64,000 nucleotides of DNA from Prosapia bicincta. Lineage: Eukaryota; Arthropoda; Insecta; Hemiptera; Cercopidae. This document shows, piece by piece, positions 15,901-28,863 of this stretch; the stretch's first letter is position 1, and each line of letters opens with the position of its first letter. Location of the stretch: NCBI GenBank assembly GCA_036971475.1, contig JBAIZL010000425.1, positions 2,257,501-2,321,500 of the forward strand, written 5' to 3'. Position numbers and translations under genes: made by a program. The notes under the pieces were generated by a model. That model was not told the origin of the DNA, did no database searches, and saw only the letters and a program-made list of their open reading frames with translations.

Positions 15901-18530
15901 TCAGACTATAACATGATACTACTACGATACGTTCAGACTATAACATGATGCTACTGCGTTTTGCGCCAGATATACTATTATGCTATTACGTTGTGTACCC
16001 AGTATAAAATGATGTTACTACGTTGTGTACCATTTAAAACGTTGCTAACACGTTGCGTGCAGACTATAACATGATGCTCCTACGTTACGTTCAGTCAATA
16101 ACATGATGATACTACGTTGTGTGCCAAATATACTATTATGCTATTACGTTGTGTACCAAGTATAAAATGATGTTACTACGTTGTGTACCATTTAAAACGT
16201 TGCTACCACGTTGCGTGCAGACTATAACATGATGCTCCTACGTTACGTTCAGACTATAACATGATGATACTACGTTGTGTGCCAAATATACTATTATGCT
16301 ATTACGTTGTGTAACAAGTATAAAATGATGTTACTACGTTGTGTGCCAATTAAAACGTTGCTACAACGTTGCGTGCAGACTATAACATAATGCTACTGCG
16401 TTGTGTGCCATATATATTATTATCCTATTTCGTTGTGTACCAAGTATAAAATGATGATAGTACGTTGTGAGCCAATTAAAACGTAATGCTACCACGTTGC
16501 TTGCAAACTATAAAATGATGCTACTACATTACGTTCAGACTATAACATGATGCTACTGTGTTTTGTGCCAGATATACTATTATGCTATTACGTTGTGTAC
16601 CACGTATAAAATGATGTTTGTACGTTGTGAGCCAATTAAAACGTAGCTACAACCTTGCGTGCAGACTATAACATGATGCTACTACGTTACGTTCACACTA
16701 TAACATGATGCTACTGCGTTTTGTTCCAGATACACTATTATGCCATTACGTTGTGTACCAAGTATAAAATGATGTTTGTACGTTGTGTGCCAATTAAAAC
16801 GTTGCTACAACGTTGCTACAACGTTGCGTGCAGACTATAACATGATGCTACTACGTTACGTTCAGACTATAACATGATGCTACTATGTTACGTTCAGACT
16901 ATAACATGATGCTACTGCGTCTTGTGCCAGATATACTATTATGCTATTACGTTGTGTACCCAGTATAAAATGATGTTACTACGTTGTGTGCCAATTAAAA
17001 CGTTGCGTGCAGGCTATAACATGATGCTACTACGTTACATTCAGACTATAACATGATGCTACTGCGTTTTGTGCCAGATATACTATTATGCTATTACGTT
17101 GTGTACGAAGTATAAAATTATGTTTGTACGTTGTGAGCCAATTAAAACGTTGCTACAACGTTGCGTGCAGACTATAACATGATGCTACTACGTTACGTTC
17201 AGACTATAACATAATGCTACTTGTTGTGTGCCGTATATACTATTATGCTATTATGTTGTGTACCAAGTATAAAATGATGTTTGTACGTTGTGTGCCAATT
17301 AAAACGTTGCTACAACGTTGCTACCACGTTGCGTGCAGACTATAACATGATGCTACTACGTTACGTTCAGACTATAACATGATGCTACTGCGTTTTGTGC
17401 CAGATATACTATTATGCTATTACGTTGTGTACCAAGTATAAAATGATGTTACTACGTTGTGTACCATTTAAAACGTTGCTACAACGTTGCGTGCAGACTA
17501 TAACATAATGCTACTGAGTTGTGTACCATATATATTATTATGCTATTATCTTGTGTACCAAGTATAAAATGATGTTAGTACGTTGTGAGCCAATTACGTT
17601 GTGCAATGACTACGTTGTGTTCAGACTATAACATGATGCTTCTACGTTGTGTGACAAGTATAATATCATGCTAATATGTTTTGTTCAACGTATAACATGA
17701 TTTTAGTACTTTGTGTTCTTATTATGGCATGATGCAACTACTTTGTGTGCCAAGTATAATCTTCGAGCTACTACGTTGTGTGACAAGTATAATATGATGC
17801 TACTACGTTGTTGCCAAATATAGTATTATGCTATTACGTTTTGTACCACGTATAAAATTATGTTACTACGTTGTGTGCCAATAAATCGTAATGGTACCAC
17901 GTTGCATGCAGACTATAACATGATGCTACTGCGTTGTGTGCTTGATTTACTATTATGCTATTACGTTGTGTACCAAGTATAACATGATGCTTCTCCCTCG
18001 ATTTCCATTTATAACATGATGCAACTATGTAGTTTGCCAAGTTTAACTTGATGCTACTACTTTGTGTGCCAAGTATAATTTTCGTGCTACTACGTTGTGT
18101 GACAAGTATAATATGATACTACTACGTTGTGTGCCAAATATAGTATTAGGCTATTACGTTTTGTACCACGTATAAAATGATGCCACTACGATGTTTGCCA
18201 ATTTAAACGTAATGCTATCACGTGCATGCAGACTATAACATGATGCAACTACGTTGTGTGCCAAGTATAACATGATGATAATACATTGAGTGCCAAGCAC
18301 TACATGATGCTACTATGTTGTTTGCGATGGATAACATAATGCTACTACGTTGTGTACCAAAACTAACTTGATGTTACTACGTTGTATGCCAAGTATAGCA
18401 TGATGCTGCTACGTTGTGTGCAGACTATACCACAATGCTACTACGTTGTGTGCCAACTAAAACATGATGTTACTACGTTGTGTGTCAAGTATAACATGAT
18501 GCTACTTCGTTGGTCTATTACTATATTGGG
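12934..18530. repeat. 5.6 kb satellite of ~32-bp monomers
   Basis: Tandem monomers of about 32 bp around the core ACATGATGCTACTACGTTGT followed by GTGCCAAGTATA. The two edges (before 14.4 kb and after 17.6 kb) hold diverged single monomers, while the centre is homogenised into a higher-order repeat. No protein coding; short open frames here are chance. No leader or spacer pattern that would suggest CRISPR: the monomers are contiguous. Confidence 0.96.
14631..16150. repeat. 190-bp higher-order repeat within the satellite
   Basis: The word TTGTGCCAGA recurs at 14,631, 14,821, 15,011, 15,201, 15,391, 15,581 and 15,771 and, with one change, at 15,961: exactly 190 bp each time. Each 190-bp unit has about six distinguishable monomers. 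Copies between 14,821 and 15,960 are nearly identical, which indicates recent amplification or gene conversion of the block. Confidence 0.93.
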
Positions 18531-18616
18531 TGAGAATTTACATCACCTCACTTTTGTTCTGAAATAAAATTTTAAAATTTATGATTTAAATAAATTAGTA
18601 TTATTGAAATAAACCA

Positions 18617-18618
<2 letters not shown>

Positions 18619-18656
<38 letters not shown>

Positions 18657-18669
18657 CCCTCTCTCTCTC

Positions 18670-18720
<51 letters not shown>
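18619..18720. repeat. (CT)n then (TA)n microsatellite
   Basis: CT run of about 50 bp followed by a TA run of about 45 bp, directly right of the satellite. Confidence 0.95.
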
Positions 18721-18724
<4 letters not shown>

Positions 18725-19470
18725 ATATACAGATATATATATATAGAAATAGTTGATTATATGTATGTATGAATGTATTTATGTATTAGACTTATGATTT
18801 ACTAAAACACTGATCCGATCGCTATGAAAGTTTAGGAAATTGTTGAGTACATTTAATGGAAGGTTTTTGGTACTTCAAAAAGCCATTTCTGTACCACTAC
18901 CCCTTCAATCGGTTTTGTTTATTTTTCAACCTATTATTCTCTTTACATCGTCATTTGTTTGATATCATTCCAAACTTTGGTTGCTATGGAACGCTCAACA
19001 ATCAGTATGTTGTCGATACGTATGCGAAAATCGAAACAGAACGACTCCTCTATAATTAATCAAACCAAGTTGCGTTAAGAATAATACATTCATTTACGTG
19101 ATGCAATTTGTAATGATGGTAATGTGGATACCAATAAGTAGGGGATAGTGACCATTCTGACGGCTACATTTACAGGAAGCCAACGGCACATGCACGTATA
19201 CGCCCAAGATGTAATGACGTATGTTCGCGCATTTGCCGTCCAGATCTGTTTATAACATTCACATGCAATCCTAAGTGTCAAGAAATTACAGAACTTTTGT
19301 CACCTACACAATCATCTTCGGATTGACATGATTATACTACACATTTGTTCAAACAGAATTGGAAATTATTAATGGATTTCATTGTAAGCATCAGATTTTT
19401 GGAGAAACACGCTAATAAAATACTAAATTAATTTTAGCAAATATTAATAGTCACTCTATTCACTGACTTT

Positions 19471-19501
19471 TAGGTGGTACGAGGTTCGCCGGGTCAGCTA
19501 G
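19471..19501 (+). mobile_element. possible Helitron-like 3' terminus
   Basis: A GC-rich end reading GGTTCGCCGGGTCAGCTAG stands out from AT-rich surroundings. Insect Helitrons often finish with a GC-rich hairpin and CTAG (CTRR). Here the base after CTAG is C rather than the usual T, and the 5' end was not found, so this is tentative. 18,721-19,470 upstream may be part of the same element (it has a GATCCGATCGCTATGAAAG motif); no protein is seen. Confidence 0.3.
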
Positions 19502-20146
19502 CTGTTATACAGTTATATTGTTGACTACCAAATCTGTATTTTGAACAGAATTAAACAATATAAGTTTCTCTATATTTATTTAACAACAAAAATTCCCTGA
19601 ATGACTAATTAACAGTTTTAAATAAAAAATTGATGATTGGTAAAGCAAACGGAAAGAATTCTTTACAAATACAAAATTTCTTTACGTTGCAGCCGTTTAT
19701 AAAACTGATATAAGTAAATTTGTTGAAACCTTTATGTAAATATTCTAGTTAATACGACAAATCAAATAAAATACAATTTTTGTATTAACTTAAGAAAAAA
19801 ATATCAGTAAGTGTAGTTTTTGCCAAGTTAATACCAAATGTGTAATTATAAATAAACCTCAAGATGTAGAACACACAAAATACAAGTTTCAAATCAAATA
19901 ATATTCATAGCAGCCTTTTGGCCTTGTCAAATCTTCATTACTGTAATATAAATACTACACCTCAATATAAAATGTCTGCAACGGTCCTTCGAGGTCGCGC
20001 GCAAGCTTGGGAGTGACCGACTATATAATATTTACTAGTTTAGTGGTATTAAGTTACAGACAGTCCGATAACGATATTGTATTATCAGGGTAGAATTAAC
20101 TGCTCAATTCATGTCTAGTTGAATACGGATATCTGGCCAACACTCT
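19502..20146. other. gene-free stretch
   Basis: AT-rich DNA with nothing I can support. Confidence 0.55.
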
Positions 20147-20250
20147 CATTCGGTAGAAATGCCTGTTCAATCAGTCTGCCATTGGTTAGCAATGCCTAGT
20201 CAAGCATTGTGTCATTGGGTAGGATTACTTGGCCAATCAGTGTCACATTA
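20147..20250 (+). repeat. 33-bp tandem repeat, 3 copies
   Basis: Three 33-bp units beginning CATT(C/G)GGTAG or CATTGGTTAG and each holding a (G/T)TCAATCAG-like or CCAATCAG word. A weaker fourth unit may precede it. Confidence 0.7.
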
Positions 20251-20623
20251 CACCTGCATATTATACGGTAGCCGGAGCACACGGGGAATAATAGCATTAT
20301 TATCGTTTACATAAACAAGCCCAGAGTGGTGACGAAGGGGCGAATCTATTGTTTGCCCAACAGTGGACGCCGAAATGTGAAGGTTCCCCCTGGCATCAGT
20401 TAATTACATCAGATCAAATTTACCCAACTGTATTACCATTGTGGAAAGCTATGAGTCCTTGCAGCTCCATCTGATATCACTGAAGCGATAACATGTTTAT
20501 CTTCCTAAAACATTCCTAAGGCTGTTTCTAAACGCAAGACAAAAACAAAAAAACTGTTAAAAAGTAAACATACAAAATAACTCAAATATCACGTTAAACA
20601 AAAAATACATTATTGACATATAT

Positions 20624-20650
20624 GTTTCGACAGCCACCTGTCTTCATCAG
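20624..20650 (-). ncRNA. hammerhead-like core, solo
   Basis: On the minus strand: CTGATGA, one A, a 5-bp stem GACAG/CTGTC with loop GTGG, then GAAAC. CUGANGA and GAAA flanking a stem is the hammerhead core; such motifs are known in Penelope-like retroelements. The extra base between CTGATGA and the stem, and the lack of clear stems I and III, make self-cleavage uncertain. It is probably a remnant of a Penelope terminal repeat. Confidence 0.4.
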
Positions 20651-20963
20651 TGCGAAATTCATTGTTTTATTCTCAAAAGCATCATTTATCCGCCGTCATT
20701 GGTAAAGTCCAATAAAAGATCTATGTTTACAAAACATTTACATCCGCAGACTATTTACCACCGCAGGTCTGCGTCGCAAATCCGTACGTATTGCCATAAC
20801 ATTACATCGGCTGCAACTACAGCCTGAAATAATGGAAGATGGAGTTTTCGTTCTTGAAAATTAAAAAGCCTTGAAAATCTACAAACTTAGTAATAGCACA
20901 GTCTACGCCGGTATAGACGAAGTAGCATTAGGTTATCCATTGTTATAATTGTTGTCACGTAAG

Positions 20964-21212
20964 CTGGCCCTTTGACTTGGCACAATAGGTGGGGAGGGGT
21001 GGAGATTAGGCAAAGTCCTTTCGGCGAACATCTTCGCGGATGTAGACATACATAACTTATAGCATTTCGTATTTCATCTACTAGAGCGCCTTCACGAGTT
21101 CCGCGAGGACAATTGACGCAACCAGCATGACGAAAGACAATTTCTTTATCTAGGCTAGTACAGACGGTCAAGTGCCAGATTACTTGTAAACACCTATACA
21201 CTAGCTGTAAAA
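20964..21212. repeat. dispersed ~250-bp repeat, copy 1
   Basis: Matches 23,718-23,968 in the same orientation over about 250 bp; shared words include GGTGGAGATTAGGCAAAG, GCGAGGAC, ATTGACGCAACC, ATCTAGGCTAGTACAGAC and GTAAACACCTATAC. GC content is above the surroundings. No termini or coding recognised; the family is unknown to me. Confidence 0.75.
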
Positions 21213-23717
21213 CCAGAAATACATAGCGCCTCGTCTAGGATAGTCACTTCAGAGAATGCTGACGTCATCGATCGTCACAATACAAGGCAAAGCTTTGAAA
21301 CATGTTTGCTGATTTAATAAACAAACTGAAGTAAATTTCCTGAAAGGAATTGAAGCAAATACAGACAACAGATAAAATTGGCGTCACCTGTTGAGACAGG
21401 CCTGGCCGTGATCAAACAAGCTCCACTTTGGACAACTTTTAATTAAAGGTAGAAAAACACAAGCAATGCAATCCTCCTAAAACTATTTCAATATCATTTC
21501 GTACAATTTCTTTGAACTGTTAATTAAAAGTTTTAAAACAAATAAAATGAACTATATTTATCTGAACATATTTTTTTGAATTTTAGAATCATAAGAGACA
21601 AAAATGTATTCATTTATAGAAGCTTTATTTGACGTCATGTTCCTGTCGTCCCTATTATTTGAAAGAAAGATTAGAGTTTTGTAAATGCAGATAGGATTTA
21701 GGATAAAGAGGTATATGAAGTACTTAATGGGATATGAGTAAGGATAATGACTGATGTATGGACGGTCATTACCATAAGTATACACATAGGACAATGTATC
21801 CAATCACATAGGGATAAATTACAGACAGGTTTAAGATAGGAACAGAAAACCTCATATAGTGGTCACTGCGTATGCAGAGTCGCGTATTTTAAAGCACAAC
21901 TACCTTCTGTCAGAATTATAAATAGATGTCTACCTTTACGCCCCATTATAAGTAGCATTCTATGGAAAGGTAGATTAAGGGAAGCACATAATAATCCCCT
22001 AATACTGGAAATCATCGAAGGAAAATTATGAATGCGGGAAAATATGGTCAGGGTCGATAACCTCAAGACTCAACCAGAAAGAGGTGTGTACCCGGCCCAC
22101 AGAGGAAACTAAGAAAAGAGAATCTATAGACATAGCAGAAAAGATTCTAAAGATATATGAACAGAATAATAAAAAAAAAATGTTATCAATGGATATGTAG
22201 TCATGTGGAATGGTGCTACAAAAATGTAAAGATCTATCTAGAGACCTAATATAATGGTTGTAAGAGAAAATTTCACCTAATTACCAATAAGGCAAATTAA
22301 AAAAACCCTGACAAGGCGAATGATGGAAAATAGATGATTAGCCTTACGCAGTAGTATATGTAATTTGAAATAAAACTACCAATTAAATAAGTAATAAAAT
22401 GTCGCCTCTTAAATAAAAAAACCTAACGATCAAATAATTACTCTTACGCAATTCTGGGCAAAGAGTTTTATTGACAGCACAAACCGAAACGTCGAGAAAG
22501 TATTTAGACACCTGATCTAGGCTTATAACAAGACTACACAACTATGTTGCACACATTTCGTGTAAACTGCTTGAACGGACAAAAGCTGTAGCGGAAGAAA
22601 ACCGTGGAAACGCAATTTAAAAGTATAAAATATAAAACGTTCCACAGCCTACCAAATATTACGGCTTCGCAGTGCAGATGTTGCTGCAGGCAATGTTGCC
22701 ATATTGTGCAAGTGCCCCCGTGAGACCGTGCTGAGTTGATGTGACTTGTTTTTGGCAGTAACGGCTTTCATCCTCTTTACTTTTGAATTAGCTGTGCGTA
22801 TATTAAGGGTTGCAGGAGAAAATAGCTCGAGTAGGAGATCTTGGAATTTCTGGTAATCAATTCCGTGACAGATAGAACTAACTCTTTTGCAAATTACGGT
22901 TCTTGTTTAAACATCATCCTTTATTGTGGAAACAGCTTTATTTTTTTTAGTAATTATATTAAAATTGAAAGTTTCCTTTCACGAAATTCTAAATTTAATA
23001 AAGAGAAAGTTATATTTTAAAAAAATATAGTTAAATCTACATTTTCTATTGTACGCGTGGGTTTACTATACCCAATCTATGTATGTACCTACGTATGAGG
23101 CTACGTTACTCGATCTGGCGTGATATAAGTACAGCACGAGAGGTTTACTCGCTTCACTGAACTTTTACTAACCTATCTTGAGGCACCATAAGCAATCTTG
23201 AGGCACTAAATCTAATCTTGAGATTTCAATGTGGTAAAGAGAGTGTTGAAAGAATGAAATATTACTTAAACGTAAAGCGGTTGTCATTGTTGGGCCTCTG
23301 CTTTAAACTAAACTGCATGCCACAATATAGAGATAAAATAAAAGACACAATAAAAAACTACAAACAATAAATAACACACAAATAATTAAACAATTTTAAA
23401 ACACAAATGAAATACAGTATAACGTTTTAAAGTAAAAATGGCCTTAAAATTAACTTCTCTTTTTATAAAGGTCAATGTAAAGAATCGGTACAAGTTTGTT
23501 GTCGCCATTCTATCACCAGGTTCTTCATTGTAATTTAAATAGTCATGTTTTTAATATACTATACGAGTACTTTCAAAGGCAATTATTAAGTATACCGCAA
23601 GGAAATTAATATTTCATCTTGTACTGTCGTAATAGCAACTTTAATTACCAAAACGTATCTTTACCTTTCACTATTCACTTGAACTCTTTGTTACAAATCC
23701 CCGGTGATAAGCAAACA
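21213..23717. other. gene-free stretch
   Basis: About 2.5 kb between the two dispersed repeat copies, AT-rich. Short open frames have no recognisable protein. No RNA genes seen. Confidence 0.5.
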
Positions 23718-23968
23718 CGGAGCTTCGCCAGTACTGGCGCGGCACTATGGGCGAGGCGTGGGTGGAGATTAGGCAAAGACCGTTCTAAGAACATTTCCGT
23801 GGATGTAGGACATTTATCACTTACAGGATTTCGTATTTTATCTTCAGGAGTGCCTTCACAAGGGCCGCGAGGACCATTGACGCAACCCGCTTGACGACAG
23901 ACAAGTTTTTAATCTAGGCTAGTACAGACAATCTGTCAAATACCAGTTTACGTGTAAACACCTATACT
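23718..23968. repeat. dispersed ~250-bp repeat, copy 2
   Basis: Direct copy of 20,964-21,212, diverged by scattered substitutions and small indels. Confidence 0.75.
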
Positions 23969-24059
23969 GGGAGGTTTCTTGTAGACCATTTTAATTAACC
24001 TCGTTGTCACTTAACAAACACTTATGTATAATATTTATTAAATTTCTCCATCATGTGAA

Positions 24060-24320
24060 GTTTTTTGAAGGGAGAGGAGAGTCAAAAAAGGATAGGAATA
24101 ATCAAAGTAGGGAAAGGAAGGATAGAAGTGACAGGATATTGTAAAAAAAAACGAGAGTGGTAAAAATGTAGCAGACGGAGCGAAAAAAGAGGGGAGATTG
24201 GGGATTAAAAAAGTGGAGAACCAAGAAGATTAAAAATGGAAGTGAGTATACGCACTTCCCTCCCCTCTTTTAAAAATTTCCCTCTGCTCTTTATTTTTTT
24301 ATTTATTTTTTTTTTTTTGA
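24060..24320. other. purine-rich tract with hairpin and poly-A/T
   Basis: Strongly G+A-biased plus strand from about 24,060 to 24,240, then a 7-bp hairpin GGAAGTG/CACTTCC at about 24,238-24,260, a pyrimidine tract and an A/T run. No protein. Confidence 0.5.
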
Positions 24321-24949
24321 AGATATTTTGTTACTATGCGCTAAGTAGGTGAGGGACCTTTGTGTAAAACCATTCCCTGTAAAACATGTTTGGCAATAAA
24401 AGAAGAAAGGAGTTACATGATGTAACGCAATATGGTACAGCTGTTCCCAAAAAGCAAAGTTTACCAATAAGTTCCGGCGAGAAAATGGGAGGAAAGTTTT
24501 AGTTATTTGTTTCAGCCGTAGCCTAAACACAAACTTGAACTGACAATGCACAATTAACCTGGAAAATCAGTTAAGTCAAGAATCATTGGGTTGTTATTAT
24601 TTGTGCGCAGGGCTTTCGTTCAGGTTAAAACTGATTATAAACTTTAAAAATAGCTAGTCTTTTAAAAAAATCTCAAGAAAATGAAATAGGATCTACTAAA
24701 AATATACGAATAACTTTATTCAAATTACTACATGTCTAAATTAGGCCCTTAAATGTGAACCACAGAGGTTGATAAGTAGGTGTAAATACGTGAACCTGAT
24801 ATATACAAGAGTGTTATGAACTGACGTGGGCAAGGTCGCGTGCTTGAAGTAGACACCTCCACTCAAATGGGATGGAAAATATGTCTATATGTGTAAAGTA
24901 ATGTAATCCAAATGTTTTTTAATGTCAATTCCTGCTTAGGTCAACAAAG

Positions 24950-25299
24950 ACAATTTAAATTTTAGTTACTTTTTATTCAATAATTACAACTAATATAAGT
25001 AACGTAACATAACCTATGCTTTAAAACCATAACCTATAACATCAGCTGTTTTATGAAATCATATGTTATCACTAATTTTGAGCCAATTGGGGCGAAATAA
25101 CTATATTGTATTCCTTCTACGTTTTGTGAATTTTTTTCTTCTATGTAAAACTAATAAATTAAATTTAATTATTGAAATTATATTTGATAAAACTGAATTA
25201 ACTTCTAGTGTCATCCACTACAACATTTAAAAAATGTATTTCAACTTAATTGGGTGAGTAAAACGTATTTTATTAATGATTGAAAGTTTGAACAAGATA

Positions 25300-25373
<74 letters not shown>

Positions 25374-25810
25374 AACAAAAGTCTAAATACAAATACAAGA
25401 ATTAAAATTGAATTTACAATTATAAATTCAATTATAATTCTTGTATTTGTATTTAGACTTTTGTTTTTTATTAATACACAAGAAAACATACTGCGATATT
25501 TATATATATATAAACCTATAAAGAGAGTGTGAATTAATAGAAGAAATTGAAGAAAGTAATTTCAAGTTATCTTTGACAAGCATTGTCCATTTAAGTGATA
25601 ATATTGCAGTTACTATAGAGGGTCTGTTCAGGAAGTAAATTTCTATAGGTCTGCAAACGTTTTTTTTAATTTTTCAAAGGATACAGGAAACAATACACAT
25701 TTCATTAACTTTATGACTCTTCTTTCAATTTTCAACTCGTATTTGTTTTGAAAATATATTATTGTTTACATCGTTACGCTTCTGCTAAATATTTAATTGC
25801 TGTTTTCTGA
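24950..25810 (+). repeat. older dispersed repeat, split by an insertion
   Basis: About 640 bp (24,950-25,301 plus 25,519-25,810) match, in reverse complement, 59,150-59,810. Examples of shared words: ACATAACCTA, AACAGCTGATTTTATG on the other strand, GAAGTAAATT, TTACGCTTCTGCTAAATATT. The copy here is interrupted by the palindromic element at 25,302-25,518, whereas the 59 kb copy is continuous. Confidence 0.8.
25302..25518. mobile_element. small palindromic insertion, Penelope terminal-repeat type
   Basis: Contains (TA)n (25,302-25,370), a ~98-bp palindrome (25,371-25,468) starting AAGAACAAAAGTCTAAATAC, then TTAATACACAAGAAAACATA and a short TA tract. The same modules in the same order lie at 60,018-60,330 beside the Penelope-like element. 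The inner part of this palindrome lacks the hammerhead-like core seen at 60,188. The uninterrupted site at about 59,440 shows it is an insertion. Confidence 0.7.
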
Positions 25811-28800
25811 AACTTTTCAGTTTATGTAAACTTTTCTAATCTAACAAAGTTTTGGATCTTGTCTAGTTAGCGTTGTTACTCGTATTACATATTTTATTGC
25901 TTAATGATATGTTCCCATATATGTTGGGGTGAAAATTGTAGTCGAGAGTCAGTGCCTTGTAGAAACATTAACTAAATTTTACTAAAAAAATTGGGTCATA
26001 TAAAAAGTCCAAGGCATTATTTATTAACGTATTATCAATAAATGTTTCTGAGGGTGTAGGGTGAATGGTATGTCCGCTGGTGATACGTACTCATTATATA
26101 TATTTATCCCGTGGTAGACTATGTGTATGCTTTTAGTTAGGTAAAGTGGAAGTAAACTGCCCATTGCACCGAAGAAGGAAAGTTTTCGTCTTATGATACA
26201 CGGAAAGAAACTGTTAAAGGAACAAGGTATTTGACCAACATTAATCTGTATGACTAGGTTAATCAATATGTATAGATTCTTTGTAGATATAGGTTATATG
26301 GTGAAAGCTAACGAGAGAAGGGTTAAGATGGATTGGACGAAAACTACACATATAGCAAATATGAAATACATAGTTTTTTTGCTTTTTTTTTTTTATTTGA
26401 TGCAATTAGCCCATGAAGGCTGTCGTCACCTTAGAGATGTGAAAGACTTGTTCATAATATCCCGTCTCTCTGAGAGTTAGCAGGAGATAGAGTGTACTTG
26501 TGCAGTGTCGTGTTCCCGAAGTTGATCCAATATTTATCCAGGCTCTAAACATATTAGGCTTGCTGTAAACCTTTAGCCATTTTTATCAATGCTGAAACAC
26601 AGATTGGATTTTACTTTCCACTAAACATGGTGCAGTTACACAAGAAGCTACAGTGAATACCGTGTTATCTATAATAAGCTTTGAGCCTTACAAAGTTTTA
26701 AAATGTAAAGTTTTCCCCGTGAACCCGGTCATTAGTTGGTGCTCTTGCACTTTACGAGGTATTTTGCAGCAAAATATCCTTTAAAAGCACAACAAATGCA
26801 CGGCTGAGTGAAAGTGCAATGTTTGAAGGGAGTTAAATCCAACCACTGCGCTCCATTGTTCCAACACAAAGTGGTCTAAAGTTGAACCTTTGCTTTACGC
26901 TGCGCCATTAATGTGTGCCATTAAGCAAACCTATTTTATACAAAAACAGTTGACGTGAAAACTTTTAAATATACGTGTAGACATAGTTGCTACTTTATTT
27001 TGCAGGTACTATTAAATAATAAAGTCAAAGCATCGATATTTGGAAACCAAATAATGTAATGGATTTGCACACATTATTTAGTTAAAGGTGTTTAATTGCA
27101 CCTGTTAGAAGGAAACCGATATTAATATTTACCAGAATGATTTTTTTTATGTTGGGGGCATTACTATAATATACATTTTATTTTATCTAATTGTTTATAA
27201 TAATTTAAGTATAAAACAATATATATATATATATATATAGGCCTAACACATGAGTAAAATTTGAGTCGGTGATGTTTCCGAGTCTAGAGGAAACAATGGG
27301 AATAAGTATTACTAGGAAGGACAGAGAAAGAGTGCTTGGAAGAGATATCAAGGGCATATATTAATTGAGAAAGAATATATTGGAAGGAAATGCAGGATGT
27401 GAGAGGAAGCACTGGTAGCAAGTACTGGGACAGATTAGGTTGACCTATTTTCAGATATAGGTCTATAGATTAGATTTCCTCCACATTTCACGTCATATTC
27501 CTCTTCTTTTTCACTAATTTTGTTCCAGTCTTGTCCATCTAGGTGCGTTATCCACTCCGTTCCTTACATCACTTAAAATCAATTCCTAACGGCATCTCTT
27601 TTCTTTGCTAATTTTAAACTTATGTTTCTAAAACTAAATTACATTCCATTATGTCCCGTCACTTTTTACACACTCTAGTTTCCCTGTATTATAACCATTT
27701 ATTTCCATAATCATATAATTCCTTAAAAGGAATTTCAAACAATTTGTCTTTCTAACACATTTCATGAATATTTCTCTTCCATTTCCCTTGACATGTTTTA
27801 TTAATATTCTTGTCTCTATAAAATACTTTACTTTTTATTACTCAACCTAATAAAACCAAGAAATATTCACTCGCGCTGCTCTAATATATTAACAATACCC
27901 GTGTAACTTACGACACATTTCCTAGCTTTTATTTCGTATATATAAAAACTATTCCGGGTTTATGATGACAAGTAAATGTAATATTAAGGTCACTCCTGCG
28001 GAAAATGTGAATAAATATTCAATGCACTGAGCAAAGAATATAACCTCTAATCCCCGCAACACAAATGTATGTAGCAGAGTTCATAGTGGAAGGAACGTCC
28101 CGTCGGTAGTACACCAACTTTAAGTTATAACTATACTAACACTTTAAAAATTATGTTGTTTAGTAACTATTTGTCCATAATTTATTAAATTAGTTGTCCA
28201 CAAATGGTAGTAGTCGTTCTATTGGGCAGACAAAAAGGATTGTTCAACACGGCAAAGGATTACCAAGGATTAAAGATAACAGAAAAGGAAAAAGAGGAAG
28301 GATTAAACCATTGATATCATTACATCAGATCCGGAGAGAGGAGGAAAAGACAAGTAGGCCAAAATCAGTAAAAGATCAACTATACAAGAAAATATTACTT
28401 GGAAATATATAATCATTCAAAACAAAAGACATTTTTAAAACAAAAAAATTATTATTTTTTCATCAGTTCATCCTGAATTTGCCTCGTCTGGTAACAAATT
28501 TGGTTCAATTTTCTAACAGAAAATTTATTTAGTAATTTTTTGTTTTTGTTTTGGAATCTTTTAAAATGATTCCCTTACGTTTTATAATAAATGTTATATC
28601 ACGTGAAATTTTCATTTGTTTAAATTAAATATGTTTGCGTTATAAGTAGTATGCCTAGATTGCAGGAATTTTTATTATTTAGATTCTTTTCTATTCTTTA
28701 CAGCCTTTAGATATTATCTACACGAGATTATCTGAAATTTTTATGACATTAAAAAAAGTGGTAAATGAACTGTATTATTGATAAAACTAAATACAAAGCG

Positions 28801-28857
28801 ATTAAAACATCTTATAAGAGTTAAGTGTATAGTAACTGACCATAGTGCATTTCTGTG
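25811..28857. other. gene-free stretch left of the Polinton
   Basis: About 3 kb of AT-rich DNA with a short (TA)n at 27,216-27,239. No coding region, RNA gene or clear repeat is supported. Confidence 0.5.
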
Positions 28858-28863
28858 CACGCC
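28858..28863. repeat. left target-site duplication CACGCC
   Basis: Six bases CACGCC directly before the left TIR, repeated exactly at 50,523-50,528 after the right TIR. Six-bp duplications are the Polinton rule. Confidence 0.93.

Noticed and set aside
12934..18530. Possible CRISPR-like array
   Set aside because: Monomers are contiguous without unique spacers, and the context is an animal genome.
28194..28412. 72-codon ORF with a GQTKR word resembling GIY-YIG
   Set aside because: Only one short word matches; no second motif, no flanking Penelope sequence.
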